Shown here: positions 34,771 through 43,972 of the stretch, piece after piece | How positions within the stretch are numbered: the stretch's first letter is position 1 | Layout: each line of letters starts with the position of its first letter | From: Halomontanus rarus | GTDB lineage: Archaea; Halobacteriota; Halobacteria; Halobacteriales; Natrialbaceae | Direction: 5' to 3' | Assembly: GCF_017357405.1 (NCBI RefSeq) | Contig: NZ_CP071597.1 | Span: 3,038,001 to 3,102,000 of the forward strand | DNA: 64,000 bases | Program-made: the position numbers and the translations under genes | Notes under the pieces: model-generated | The model's input: the letters and a program-made list of their open reading frames with translations, nothing else | Database searches by the model: none | Told to the model about the DNA's origin: nothing

Positions 34771-35838
34771 ATGCAGATCGACCCCTTCGAACTCGAGCGC
34801 TGGTTCGCCGAGTACGAACACGAGGCGGATATCATGCTCGCCGAGAGCGGGATCCGCAGCCTGCCGGCGAGTCGGTTCGACACCGACCCCGGCGATCTCG
34901 GCTACGTGATCCCGACCAACGGCGATCCCGACTTTCGCGCCGATGTGGCGAGGCGGTACGACCGGGACGCCGACGAGGTGCTGTTCACCTGTGGCACCCA
35001 GGAGGCGAACTTCCTCGCCTTTCTCTCCGTACTCGGCGGAGACGGCCACGCGGTCGTCGTCACGCCCACGTATCAGGCGCTGCACGCGGTCCCCGACGCG
35101 ATCGGCGACGTGACGCGGGTTCCGCTCGAGGCGCCCGACTGGACGCTCCCGGTCGACGCGGTCGCCGAGGCGATCAGGCCGGAGACCCGGCTCATCGTGC
35201 TGAACAATCCGAACAACCCCACCGGCAGGTACCACTCCGAGGAGACGGTCCGGGCACTGTACGACCTCGCGGCCGACAACGACGCGTTCCTGCTCTGTGA
35301 CGAGGTGTACCGGCTGCTCGCCACCGAGCCGCTCCCGCCGGTCGCGAGCATGGGGCCGCACGGGCTCTCGACGACGAGTCTGACGAAGGCCTACGGTCTC
35401 GCGGGCCTGCGTTTCGGCTGGCTGGTCGGCGACCGCGAGGTGATCGACGCCGCCTGGAACTGGAAGGACTACACCACGATCTCGCCGTCCCTGTTCGGCC
35501 AGCACGTCGCCCGGCAGGCACTGGGCGAGCAGGAAGACGACATCCTCGCGGAAAATCGCCGGCTCGCCGCCGACCACCGCGATCGAGTGGGCGAGTTCCT
35601 CGCCGCACACGATCTCGCGTGGCACGACCCCGTCGGCGTCAACGGCTTCGTCACGGTTCCCGAGGGGTTCGAGAACGGCCGCGAGTTCTGCCGGACCGTC
35701 GTCGAGGAGGCCAGCGTCGTCCTCGGTCCGGGCGAGTGCTTCGGCTACCCCGATTATTTCCGGATCGGCTTCGGCCTGCCGACCGAGGAACTCGAGGCCG
35801 GACTCGAGCGGGTGGGGCGGGTGCTCGAGGACCGGTAG
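34771..35838 (+). CDS. PLP-dependent class I/II aminotransferase
   Basis: 355 residues from MQIDPFELERWFAEYEHEAD. Fold-type I landmarks are YVIPTNGDPDFRADVARRY (N-terminal substrate loop), LNNPNNPTGRYHSEE (NPNNPTG), LLCDEVYRLLATEP (Asp that binds the pyridine N) and STTSLTKAYGLAGLRFGWLV (SLTKAYGL with the Schiff-base Lys). The acceptor and donor are not evident. Single gene; the upstream frame adds 15 unlikely residues. Confidence 0.9.
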   Translation: MQIDPFELERWFAEYEHEADIMLAESGIRSLPASRFDTDPGDLGYVIPTNGDPDFRADVARRYDRDADEVLFTCGTQEANFLAFLSVLGGDGHAVVVTPTYQALHAVPDAIGDVTRVPLEAPDWTLPVDAVAEAIRPETRLIVLNNPNNPTGRYHSEETVRALYDLAADNDAFLLCDEVYRLLATEPLPPVASMGPHGLSTTSLTKAYGLAGLRFGWLVGDREVIDAAWNWKDYTTISPSLFGQHVARQALGEQEDDILAENRRLAADHRDRVGEFLAAHDLAWHDPVGVNGFVTVPEGFENGREFCRTVVEEASVVLGPGECFGYPDYFRIGFGLPTEELEAGLERVGRVLEDR

Positions 35839-36138
35839 CCGGTGTCGGCTGCGGAGGGGTGGAACCCACCGGATATCGATGTCGGGATCGAAACCGAGAG
35901 CGATCGCGAGAACGACTACCTCGACGAGGACGGCGACGTCCATCGTTCGATACCACGCTCCGCCGTTGCGTTCGAAAGTGTAGTTTTGCGGATGTCACAC
36001 GCGCTGCCTTCCGGACCCATTTCCGTATCGCAACCGGTGCTCTCGACCAACTCGAGGCGGTCACGTCCCCGACTCACACGCTCGTCGTCTCGAGTCCGTT
36101 CCAAACGGTTTATGCCGTTCGGTTGATTACCCCGGGAC
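35839..36138. other. 300-bp intergenic region, no gene found
   Basis: No convincing reading frame or RNA is seen. The last 40 bases before the aIF5A ATG include ACGGTTTATGCCGTT (a TTTATG TATA-like element about 30 bp upstream), which is the likely promoter of the aIF5A-agmatinase pair. Confidence 0.4.
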
Positions 36139-36513
36139 ATGGCGAAACAGCAGACAGAAGTTCGCGAACTCCAGGAAGGTGGCTACGTCATGATCGACGA
36201 CGCAGCCTGCGTCATCAACTCCTACTCGACCGCAAAGCCCGGCAAACACGGCAGTGCCAAGGCTCGAATCGAAGCAAAGGGTGTCTTCGATGGCAAGAAG
36301 CGGTCGCTCTCCCAGCCCGTCGACGCGAAGATCTGGGTCCCGATCATCGAGCGCAAACAGGGCCAGGTCGTCTCCGTCGACGGTGACGACATGCAGGTCA
36401 TGGACCTCGAGACCTACGAGACGATCACGATGCGCATCCCCGGTGACGCCGACGTCTCCCCGGACGAGAACATCGAGTACCTCGAACTCGAGAACCAGCG
36501 AAAGATCGTCTGA
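36139..36513 (+). CDS. Translation factor aIF5A
   Basis: 124 residues. The hypusination loop is [13 protein letters not shown] with K36 as the modified Lys. An N-terminal SH3-like barrel and a C-terminal OB fold ([20 protein letters not shown]) have family length. The factor binds the ribosomal E site and relieves stalls at poly-Pro and similar stretches. It is fused in operon with agmatinase (TGATG overlap), and deoxyhypusine synthase lies 4.6 kb downstream, matching the haloarchaeal modification pathway that needs agmatine-derived steps. Confidence 0.95.
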   Translation: MAKQQTEVRELQEGGYVMIDDAACVINSYSTAKPGKHGSAKARIEAKGVFDGKKRSLSQPVDAKIWVPIIERKQGQVVSVDGDDMQVMDLETYETITMRIPGDADVSPDENIEYLELENQRKIV

Positions 36514-37400
36514 TGCTTCCGGGGGCGGTCGCCGAGCGCGAGGACGCGAACTTCGTGGTCGTCGGTGCGCCCCTGGACGTATCGACGACGTTTCAGCCGG
36601 GGACCCGATTCGGGCCCCGGAGAATCCGAACGTTTGCGGAAACGTTCGACGACTACGATTCTCGGACGACCCAGCACTTCTCCGAGCTGCAGGTTCACGA
36701 CCACGGCGACGTCCACGCGTGGGACGACGCCAGCGAGTATCTCGAGTTCCTCGAGGGGACGCTGACCGACGTGGTCTGGGACGACGCGGTTCCCCTCCTG
36801 CTGGGCGGGGAACACACCGTCTCGGTGGCGGGCGTGCGAGCGACGGAACCGGACGTGTTCGTCTGTCTCGACGCCCACCTCGACCTTCGCGAGGAATACG
36901 ACGGCAACCCGCTCTCACACGCCTGCGTGACCCGACACGCCCTCGAGGTCGCCGACGAGGCGATCGTCGTGGGTGCGCGGACGGGGAGCGAAGCCGAGTG
37001 GGAACGGGCGGACGGGGACGACGTGACCGTCGTCGCCCCCGAGGCCATCGGCGAGCGGGACTTTGGGGACCGGCTCGCCGACCGCGAGGTCTATCTCAGC
37101 GTCGACATCGACGCGGCCGACCCCGCCTACGCGCCCGGAACCGGGACGATGGAACCGTTCGGCCTCGAGCCCGGCGACATGCGCGACGTCGTCCGCGAGG
37201 TCGCACCCCACGCGGTCGGCTTCGACGTCGTCGAAGTGAACGACCGCGACGACGGACAGGCGGCGACGCTCGCGGCGAAGTTGTGCCGGGAGTTCGTCTT
37301 CTCGAGGGCTGCTGTGGACGCCAGTACCGACGGCGCTGGCGGCACTGACAACGCCGACGGCGCTGGCGGCACTGACAACGCCGACGGCACCGACGAGTAA
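36513..37400 (+). CDS. speB: Agmatinase (ureohydrolase family)
   Basis: 295 residues. The manganese ligands lie in LLLGGEHTVSVAG (GGEH), VFVCLDAHLDLREEY (DAHxD) and VYLSVDIDAADPAYAPGTG (SxDxDxxDPxxxPGTG), the full arginase/agmatinase set. It converts agmatine to putrescine and urea, or acts on an agmatine-modified aIF5A intermediate in haloarchaea. The start overlaps the aIF5A stop by one base. The C-terminus carries two identical nine-residue repeats (DGAGGTDNA) beyond the catalytic fold. Confidence 0.95.
   Translation: MLPGAVAEREDANFVVVGAPLDVSTTFQPGTRFGPRRIRTFAETFDDYDSRTTQHFSELQVHDHGDVHAWDDASEYLEFLEGTLTDVVWDDAVPLLLGGEHTVSVAGVRATEPDVFVCLDAHLDLREEYDGNPLSHACVTRHALEVADEAIVVGARTGSEAEWERADGDDVTVVAPEAIGERDFGDRLADREVYLSVDIDAADPAYAPGTGTMEPFGLEPGDMRDVVREVAPHAVGFDVVEVNDRDDGQAATLAAKLCREFVFSRAAVDASTDGAGGTDNADGAGGTDNADGTDE
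37329..37382 (+). repeat. Two exact 27-bp tandem repeats at the 3' end of the agmatinase gene
   Basis: The units at 37329-37355 and 37356-37382 are identical and in frame, each encoding DGAGGTDNA. A partial third unit (GACGGCACC) follows before the stop. This suggests recent slippage in a dispensable tail. Confidence 0.8.
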
Positions 37401-37428
37401 CTCCGCCACAGCCCCGCGTTCGATGCGC

Positions 37429-38295
37429 TCACTCTGCTCGTGATTCGACTGCTGGTGTCTCGAGTTCTGCGGTGGCTTCCTCGACCCACTCGGGACGTTC
37501 GACCCTCGTCTCGCCGACGTTGACGTACGTCACTCGTTCGGCGTATCTGAGTTCGAGGTCGTATCTGTCGGTGACGCCCTCGAGTTCGTACTGTCGGATC
37601 AGGCCGTCGTCCTCGACGGTAAGCCGAACGTCGATAATCTCGTCGCCACCGAAGGGATACAGCGGGCCGCTCGTGCGCCCGTCGATACGGGTGGTATCGT
37701 CGAGTTCGGTGACGGTCGCGTTCTCCGTCGCTGCCAGCGCGTAGACGACCCACACCGGCGCCGTCCTGACCTGCCGCGGCCAGCCCCGGTCGTACTCGAC
37801 GCTCCCTTCCGCTGGGTCGACTCGCTCGACGGAGCGCCCGTCCTCGATCCAGTACTCGCGCACGACCGGCTCCTCCGGGCGGGTCTCGACGCTCGTCGTT
37901 CGTTCGACCACGAAGACCCGTTCGTCGGCGGGGTCTACCCGAACCAGTTGCTCGGTTTTTCCGTGTACGGTCCTCGATTCGTCGACGTACCGCTTTTCGA
38001 CGAGATACGTGTGCGTCCGGTTCTCGACGACCGTCCGATAGTTCTCGAAGAACGCGCGTTCGTCGACGATCCCGTCGGTCGTCAGCCCGGCCTGTATGCG
38101 TTCTCCGGGTTGTCGTTTCGTGCCCGCGTCCGTGTTCGTGTCCGCAGTCGTCGCGTTCTCGACCGCGCTCGACGAATCGACGGTCTCGTCAACACCGTAC
38201 GGTTCGCGGTCGGGGACTTCGTCTCCGACTCCGCCACAACCCGCTACGAGCGCGAACAGGACGATCACGAACGCCAGCCGCACCCTTCGCGGCAT
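37429..38295 (-). CDS. Secreted lipoprotein, haloarchaeal (DUF7537-like)
   Basis: 288 residues. The N-terminal signal MPRRVRLAFVIVLFALVAGC ends in a lipobox (LVAGC, Cys 20), followed by an acidic, Thr/Asn-rich linker. The mature part is beta-rich with repeated strand pairs (DERVFVVERTTSVET, REYWIEDGRSVERVD, DVRLTVEDDGLIRQYELEG), like LolA/LppX-type lipid-binding folds. It is anchored on the outer face of the membrane. The precise role is unknown. Confidence 0.75.
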   Translation of the reverse strand: MPRRVRLAFVIVLFALVAGCGGVGDEVPDREPYGVDETVDSSSAVENATTADTNTDAGTKRQPGERIQAGLTTDGIVDERAFFENYRTVVENRTHTYLVEKRYVDESRTVHGKTEQLVRVDPADERVFVVERTTSVETRPEEPVVREYWIEDGRSVERVDPAEGSVEYDRGWPRQVRTAPVWVVYALAATENATVTELDDTTRIDGRTSGPLYPFGGDEIIDVRLTVEDDGLIRQYELEGVTDRYDLELRYAERVTYVNVGETRVERPEWVEEATAELETPAVESRAE

Positions 38296-38366
38296 GCTAG
38301 CACACTCCGTTACCGAACGGGAAAGGTTCTCCCGTCACCCGTGGCGCTCGAGGTCGTCCGAGCCTC

Positions 38367-38933
38367 TCAGCCGTCTTCGGTTTCGGTTCCGCTCCCGCTC
38401 TCGTTCGCATCCCCGTCTTCGGCTTCGGCCTCGACGTCGAACTCCCATCGAGTCGCGTCCTCCGGATAGTCGCGCCACGCGAAGACGGTCGACGGATCGA
38501 CCGCGAAAAACGGCGTTCCGTGCCCGACGCCGTACTTTCGCTCGTAGGCCGCCTCGAGGCGCTCGAGCAGGTCGGGGTCGGCGGTCTCCTCGTCGATTCG
38601 CCGCGCCTGCCCCTCGAGGATCACCACCTCCTCGGCGCTCTCCCGGTGGACGACGATCTCGGGATCGACCGCGAGGTTTCGGACCCAGCGGGTTCGTTCG
38701 CCGCCGCCGCAGTGGAAGGTCCGATCGACCCAGACGCCCCACGTCGGTCGGGCGTGCGGGCGTCCGTCGGGGCGAACCGTCGTCACCCAGTAGGTGCGGT
38801 CCGCCGCGAGCGTCTCCTCGACGAACCCCCACGGGAGCAGTCCCTCGCTGCTCGCGGGGATCCCGTAACTGTCCTCGGTGCGGGGACGCCCCCGTATTCC
38901 GGTGTCGCCGACCGTCGCGTCGTCTCGGGTCAT
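38367..38933 (-). CDS. Pyridoxamine-5'-phosphate-oxidase-like flavin protein
   Basis: 188 residues. The split-barrel core runs from TYWVTTVRPDGRPHARPTWG (FMN-binding strand pair) through VDRTFHCGGGERTRWVRNLA to EEVVILEGQARRID. It ends in an acidic Ser/Gly-rich low-complexity tail (DANESGSGTETEDG). Family members bind FMN or F420 and reduce or oxidise small molecules. Substrate not evident. Confidence 0.85.
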   Translation of the reverse strand: MTRDDATVGDTGIRGRPRTEDSYGIPASSEGLLPWGFVEETLAADRTYWVTTVRPDGRPHARPTWGVWVDRTFHCGGGERTRWVRNLAVDPEIVVHRESAEEVVILEGQARRIDEETADPDLLERLEAAYERKYGVGHGTPFFAVDPSTVFAWRDYPEDATRWEFDVEAEAEDGDANESGSGTETEDG

Positions 38934-39066
38934 CGACCCCTAGACGGCGTGAAGCGGAATAAATCGTGGGTACACGTGACATCCCTCGAGTCCGTTCTCG
39001 AGGCGAGCGATTCGGAGCTCCGACGGATCAGTCGAATACAAGGAACCGGCGGGCGATACGCCGAGC

Positions 39067-39831
39067 ATGGAACGCTCGGAATTCGTCGACCGACTCGATT
39101 CCCGACTTCGAATCGCCGACTACGCCGACCTCGACGCGAGCGCGAATGGCTTACAGATCGGCTCGAGGACCGGCGAGATCGACCACGTGGCGTTCGCCGT
39201 CGACGGCGTCCAGCAGACGTTCGAACTGGCGATCGACGCCGGTGCCGACGCCCTCGTGGTCCACCACGGTCTCTCCTGGGGCGGGTTCGACCGCGTGACG
39301 GGCAGAACCTACGATCGCATCGCGCCGCTGGTCGAGCACGACCTCGCGCTCTACGCCGCGCACCTCCCGCTGGACGGCCACCAGGAACTCGGGAACGCCG
39401 CCGGCGTCGCCGACGTCCTCGACCTCGAGGACCGCGCACCCTTCGGCGAACTCGGGCCGGAGTACATCGGCCAGCGAGGGACCGCCCGAGCGCCGTACGC
39501 GCCCGACGAACTCCGCGAACGCCTCGAGACGGAACTCGACGGTGATCGCGACGTCCGACTCCTCGAGTTCGGCCCCGAGGAAATCGAGGACGTGGCGGTC
39601 GTCACCGGCAGCGGCACCGACTGGCTCGAGGAGGCCGTCGAGAACGGGGTAGACGCGCTGGTCACGGGCGAGGGGAAACAGAAGGTCTACCACGAGGCCC
39701 GTGAGGCCGGCATCACCGTCGTCCTCGCGGGTCACTACGCGACCGAGACCTTCGGCGTCCGGTCGCTCCAGGGGCTCGCAGAGGAGTGGGGTCTCGAGAC
39801 GACGTACTTCGACGTGCCGACTGGGTTGTAG
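39067..39831 (+). CDS. Nif3-like dinuclear metal-centre protein
   Basis: 254 residues. Metal-site motifs are DALVVHHGLSWGG (HH), YAAHLPLDGHQELGN (H-x-P-x-D) and the C-terminal TVVLAGHYATETFGV (GHxxTE). The fold is the NIF3/YbgI hexameric family, often annotated GTP cyclohydrolase I type 2. Biochemical role unsettled. Single gene with its own upstream gap. Confidence 0.9.
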   Translation: MERSEFVDRLDSRLRIADYADLDASANGLQIGSRTGEIDHVAFAVDGVQQTFELAIDAGADALVVHHGLSWGGFDRVTGRTYDRIAPLVEHDLALYAAHLPLDGHQELGNAAGVADVLDLEDRAPFGELGPEYIGQRGTARAPYAPDELRERLETELDGDRDVRLLEFGPEEIEDVAVVTGSGTDWLEEAVENGVDALVTGEGKQKVYHEAREAGITVVLAGHYATETFGVRSLQGLAEEWGLETTYFDVPTGL

Positions 39832-40045
39832 TCGGTTACTCGTCGGCGCGGCCGTCGAGGGCGACTTCTCGTTTGCTCTCGGCCAATTTCCGGTCTACCC
39901 CTGTCGGACGATACCGGTGTTCGGCTCCGTCGTGATGCCGTCTTTCGGGCGCGTTCTCGTGGAACGTGGCCTCGTCTCTCGGTCTACGCGTCTCTCGAGT
40001 GTGGTATGAGTACGCATAAGAGACTACATTCGCAACGACTTCCCA

Positions 40046-40900
40046 ATGCAGTTCGAGTTCACGGAGGTCTTCGTGCGAGTCGTTGGAACGTCGCCGGTGA
40101 TACAGGCACTGGCCGGGGGGATCATCATCGCCCTGCTGAACCTCGTTGGTGCGTCACTCGTCCTCGTCTGGCGAAATCCGTCCGAACGAACGCTGGATAG
40201 TATGCTCGGATTCGCAGCCGGCGTAATGCTCGCAGCCGCCTTTACCAGCCTCATTATTCCCGGTATCGAGGAGTACTCCGCGGGGAACCCGATACCGACA
40301 CTGATCGGCGTCGGACTCGGCGCGCTGTTTCTCGATCGGTCCGACGTACTCGTCCCCCACGCACACTACCTTCTGACCGGGAACCGTCGAACGGACGCAG
40401 CGGGAGGAGGAAAGAAACTACCGGTCACTGACGAACGGCTGGCGGGGGTGATCCTGTTCATTCTAGCGATCACGCTGCACAATATGCCCGAGGGTCTGGC
40501 CGTCGGCGTCGCGTTCGGTGCCGCGATGGGGGATCCAGCACAGCTCGGCGGTGCGTTGTCGTTGATGTTCGCGATCGGTCTCCAGAACGTCCCCGAAGGA
40601 CTGGCCGTGTCCGTGGCGGCGATCAACGCCGGTCTCGACCGTCGGCTGTACGCCGCAGTCGCCGGGATTCGCGCGGGAATCGTCGAAATCCCGTTGGCCG
40701 TGCTGGGTGCCGTCGCTGTGACGACGATCGAGCCGCTGTTGCCGTACGCGATGGGCTTCGCCGCCGGTGCGATGTTGTTCGTCATCTCCGACGAGATTAT
40801 CCCGGAAACACACAGGGGCGGCTACGAACGCGTGGCCACGCTCGGGCTCATGGCCGGCGTCATCGTCATGCTGTATCTGGACATTGCCCTGGCCGGGTAA
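40046..40900 (+). CDS. ZIP-family divalent-metal transporter
   Basis: 284 residues with about eight helices. The metal-binding helices carry HNMPEGLAVGVAFGAAMG and NVPEGLAVSVAAINAG (HNxPEG and NxPEG). A loop TGNRRTDAAGGGKKLPV sits between helices 3 and 4. The family imports zinc, iron or manganese into the cytoplasm. The conserved polar residues are intact. Confidence 0.9.
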   Translation: MQFEFTEVFVRVVGTSPVIQALAGGIIIALLNLVGASLVLVWRNPSERTLDSMLGFAAGVMLAAAFTSLIIPGIEEYSAGNPIPTLIGVGLGALFLDRSDVLVPHAHYLLTGNRRTDAAGGGKKLPVTDERLAGVILFILAITLHNMPEGLAVGVAFGAAMGDPAQLGGALSLMFAIGLQNVPEGLAVSVAAINAGLDRRLYAAVAGIRAGIVEIPLAVLGAVAVTTIEPLLPYAMGFAAGAMLFVISDEIIPETHRGGYERVATLGLMAGVIVMLYLDIALAG

Positions 40901-41141
40901 CCCCATCACCGTCGCAGACGACGGGAGCCACTGGCCCACGAATCGAACTGTACACGAACGACACACGTGACACTCCGGAGTCGACCCTCGTTTTCGCTCA
41001 CGACCGCTCTCGTCCTGCCGTCTCGAGTTCCGTCTGGCTCCCGTCGTCGAGGCGTTTCGCTGGCGGCATCCGTGACGAACGCGGCGACACCTCTCACGAC
41101 GAACCGCGGCGTTCAAACGGGTGGCTCGCCCAGTCGCGAAC

Positions 41142-42251
41142 ATGACTGACGAGCACGATCACGGGGACGATCGCGCGGACCACGACCACGGTCACGAGGG
41201 AGAGGGTGACGGTGAGAGCGAAAGCGCGAACGAGAGCGAGAGCGAGGGGTACCACGAGCCCGAACGGGAGACGTTCGCCCACGACCCGGTCGGCCACACC
41301 GAGGTTCGGGCGGGGATGACCGTCGGCGAACTGGTCGACCAGTACGGACGGGCCGGCCTCGGCGCGGCCGACGTCCACGAGGCCGCCGACGTCGCGGCGA
41401 AGATGTTCGACGACGACGTCACCGTCTTCTTCGGCCTCGCGGGTGCGATGGCGCCGACGGGCATGCGTCGGATCGTCTCGGATCTGATTCGCGACGGCTA
41501 CATCGACGTCCTCGTGACGACCGGGGCGAACCTCACCCACGACGCCATCGAGGCCATCGGCGGCAAACACCACCACGGCGAGGTCCACGCCGAGGGTAAA
41601 ACCGAACGCGAACACGACGAAACGCTGCGCGACGAGGAAGTCGACCGCATCTACAACGTCTACCTCCCACAGGAGCACTTCGCCGAGTTCGAGGGCCACC
41701 TCCGCGAGGAGGTCTTCCCCGAGATCGAGGAGACGGTCTCGATCGAGCGGCTCACGCGCGAACTGGGGCGAGCGAATAGCGAGGTCAACGAGCGCGACGG
41801 CGTCGACGAGGACCCCGGCATCGCCGCCGCGGCCTACGAGAACGACGTGCCGATCTACTGTCCGGCGATTCAGGACTCCGTCCTCGGATTGCAAGCCTGG
41901 ATGTACTCCCAGACGACGGACTTCTCCCTCGACGCGCTCGCCGACATGACCCCGCTGACCGACCGCGCCTTCGAGGCCGAGGAGGCCGGCGCGTTCGTCG
42001 TCGGCGGCGGCGTCCCCAAGAACTTCACGCTCCAGACGATGCTCGTCACGCCCGGGGCCTACGACTACGCCGTCCAGCTCACGATGGACCCGCCACAGAC
42101 CGGCGGCCTCTCCGGCGCGACCCTCGACGAAGCCCGCTCGTGGGGCAAACTCGAGAAGGACGCCGAGAACGTTTCCGTCTACGCGGACGCCTCCGTGACG
42201 CTACCGTTGATCGTCGCCGCGGCGAAGGAGCGCCTCGAGTCGTCGTCGTAG
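41142..42251 (+). CDS. dys: Deoxyhypusine synthase
   Basis: 369 residues from MTDEHDHGDDRADHDHGHEG. The first 45 residues are a His/Asp/Glu/Ser-rich low-complexity extension (ESESANESESE) beyond the usual family start. The catalytic core contains LVTTGANLTHDAIEAIGG, VGGGVPKNF and the active-site Lys in EARSWGKLEKDA (K336). It modifies the Lys of aIF5A, encoded at 36139-36513, using NAD. In haloarchaea agmatine or spermidine-like donors are implicated, consistent with the agmatinase gene beside aIF5A. Confidence 0.95.
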   Translation: MTDEHDHGDDRADHDHGHEGEGDGESESANESESEGYHEPERETFAHDPVGHTEVRAGMTVGELVDQYGRAGLGAADVHEAADVAAKMFDDDVTVFFGLAGAMAPTGMRRIVSDLIRDGYIDVLVTTGANLTHDAIEAIGGKHHHGEVHAEGKTEREHDETLRDEEVDRIYNVYLPQEHFAEFEGHLREEVFPEIEETVSIERLTRELGRANSEVNERDGVDEDPGIAAAAYENDVPIYCPAIQDSVLGLQAWMYSQTTDFSLDALADMTPLTDRAFEAEEAGAFVVGGGVPKNFTLQTMLVTPGAYDYAVQLTMDPPQTGGLSGATLDEARSWGKLEKDAENVSVYADASVTLPLIVAAAKERLESSS

Positions 42252-42352
42252 CAGTCGGTTCGTCACAGTTGCGTATCAAAACTGTCACGATTTCCGGATG
42301 GTAGCACATGCGTGTGTATTATTTATACAGGATTGCCCCGTGAGGGTAGTCA

Positions 42353-42547
42353 ATGAATCACATACTGAATGTGCGCACGAACACACTTCACAAACCGCGA
42401 ACGGACACGAGTCAGCAAAAAACCGAGTGCGGGGCCCTGATGCACGTTCCGCAGGATCACGTTGAGGAAGTTTCGGAGGCTGATTTCGAGACGGCGGCCG
42501 CCGTGAGTCGGTGCGGGCGGTGTTTCGAAAACGGCGGCGGGTACTGA
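42353..42547 (+). CDS. Small zinc-ribbon-like protein, 64 aa
   Basis: 64 residues, MNHILNVRTNTLHKPRTDTS. C26 (ECGALMHVP), C54 and C57 (SRCGRCFENGGGY) could bind a metal together with H31. An ATG with upstream TATA-like DNA (AGCACATGCGTGTGTATTATTTATACAGG, split here as TATTATTTATACAGG at 42317-42331) supports expression. Conserved-looking C-terminus; function unknown. Confidence 0.6.
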   Translation: MNHILNVRTNTLHKPRTDTSQQKTECGALMHVPQDHVEEVSEADFETAAAVSRCGRCFENGGGY

Positions 42548-42699
42548 CTGCGACGGCGGGGTTCCCCGGCATGTTGGCGCTCCTTTTCCCTGCTATCCTG
42601 CGGTCGACTGTCCCGATTCGTCTCTAAGCCCCAGCTCTGAGACGGCGGCTTGCACTCCCCGCGCGGAGGTACAACCATCCGCGGCCCGAACCGACCGTG

Positions 42700-43953
42700 A
42701 TGACCGAACTCGAGCACCCGACCTACGAGGTCGTCGTCGTGGGCGGCGGCCCCGCGGGGCTGACGACCGCGCTGTACACGACGCGACTCGGCCACCGAAC
42801 CGCAGTCTTCGAGAAGGAGGGCGGTCGCCACGCGGCGGTGACCCACGTCCACAACCTGCTGGGCGTCTCCGAGGACGTCTCCGGCGCACAGCTGGCCGAA
42901 CACGGCGTTCGGCAACTCGAGTCCTACGGGGCCGACTTCTATCCGGATGCCGTGGATTCGGTGCGACGCGTCGGCGGTGGGGGTGAAAGTGAGAACGCGG
43001 AGACCGAGGACGGGGACGGAGCTGGGGTCGAAACGGAGAACGAGAACGGGAACGGAAGCGAGAACGAAAACGAAAACGGAGACCGCTTCCGCCTCGAGGC
43101 CGCCCACGCCACCGTCCTCGCCGACCGCGTCGTCTTCGCGACCGGCTTCGCCGATCGCGGCCCCGAGGTCCCCGGCCTCCAGCAGTTCACGGGCCGCGGG
43201 CTCCACTACTGTCTCCACTGCGACGCCTACACCCTCGGGGACGGCTCGGTGTTCGTCCTCGGTCACGACGAGAGCGCGGCCCACGTGGCGATGACGATGT
43301 GCAACTTCACCGACGACGTCGACCTCCTGCTCGACGGCCACGATCCCGAGTGGGACGCAGAAACCGACGCGCAAGTGCGCGCCCATCCCGTCGACCGAAT
43401 CGAACTGGGCGTCGTCTCCACCTACCCCGACGACGAGAGCGGTCGCGACAGCGGCCGCGCCGGTCGCGAGGACGAGCCCTGGCTCGGCGGCTTCGAGTTC
43501 GCCGACGGCACCGAACGCGACTACCTCGGCGGCTTCGCGATGTACGGCATGGAGTACAACACCGGCCTCGCGACCGACCTCGGTTGTGAGTGTACCGACG
43601 AAGGAGCACTCGAGGTCGACGGCGACTTCGAGACGAGCGTCGACGGCGTCTACGCCGTCGGCGACGTCACCCACGGCCAGAACCAGACGACGATCGCGAT
43701 CGGCGACGGCGCGAAAGCGGGGCTCGCGATCCACGGGGAGCTTCGACGGTACCCGCGGTCGCTCGAGGACCTCGCGGCCGACGGTGCGCTCGACTCCGCG
43801 TCGGTCGACGCCGAGGGATCCGATTCCGCGGTCGATGCCGATCCCGGGACGCTGGCCGTCCCGGGCAGCGCCGACGATCTCCGGGCGCGGATGCGGCGAG
43901 TTCGACAGCTCGAGACCCATCCCGGATTTCGGGAGCCGAGACCGGGCGAGTGA
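42700..43953 (+). CDS. Thioredoxin-reductase-like FAD/NAD(P)-binding oxidoreductase
   Basis: 417 residues from MTELEHPTYEVVVVGGGPAG. The FAD motif VVVGGGPAGLTTALY (14-28) and the C-terminal VDGVYAVGDVTHGQNQTTIA flavin element match the thioredoxin-reductase branch. The active-site CxxC is replaced: GLHYCLHCDAYTLG shows a CLHC pair at the usual place, so a redox disulfide remains possible. Residues about 88-128 are an acidic Glu/Asn/Gly insert (ENENGNGSENENENGD) absent from normal members. Electron partner not evident. Confidence 0.85.
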   Translation: MTELEHPTYEVVVVGGGPAGLTTALYTTRLGHRTAVFEKEGGRHAAVTHVHNLLGVSEDVSGAQLAEHGVRQLESYGADFYPDAVDSVRRVGGGGESENAETEDGDGAGVETENENGNGSENENENGDRFRLEAAHATVLADRVVFATGFADRGPEVPGLQQFTGRGLHYCLHCDAYTLGDGSVFVLGHDESAAHVAMTMCNFTDDVDLLLDGHDPEWDAETDAQVRAHPVDRIELGVVSTYPDDESGRDSGRAGREDEPWLGGFEFADGTERDYLGGFAMYGMEYNTGLATDLGCECTDEGALEVDGDFETSVDGVYAVGDVTHGQNQTTIAIGDGAKAGLAIHGELRRYPRSLEDLAADGALDSASVDAEGSDSAVDADPGTLAVPGSADDLRARMRRVRQLETHPGFREPRPGE

Positions 43954-43972
43954 CGGCGGGTCGGTCGGAGCG

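Noticed and set aside
39832..40045. Short frames between the Nif3-like and ZIP genes
   Set aside because: Minus-strand frames of about 40-60 codons exist, but none has a start, motif or codon pattern that separates it from background.
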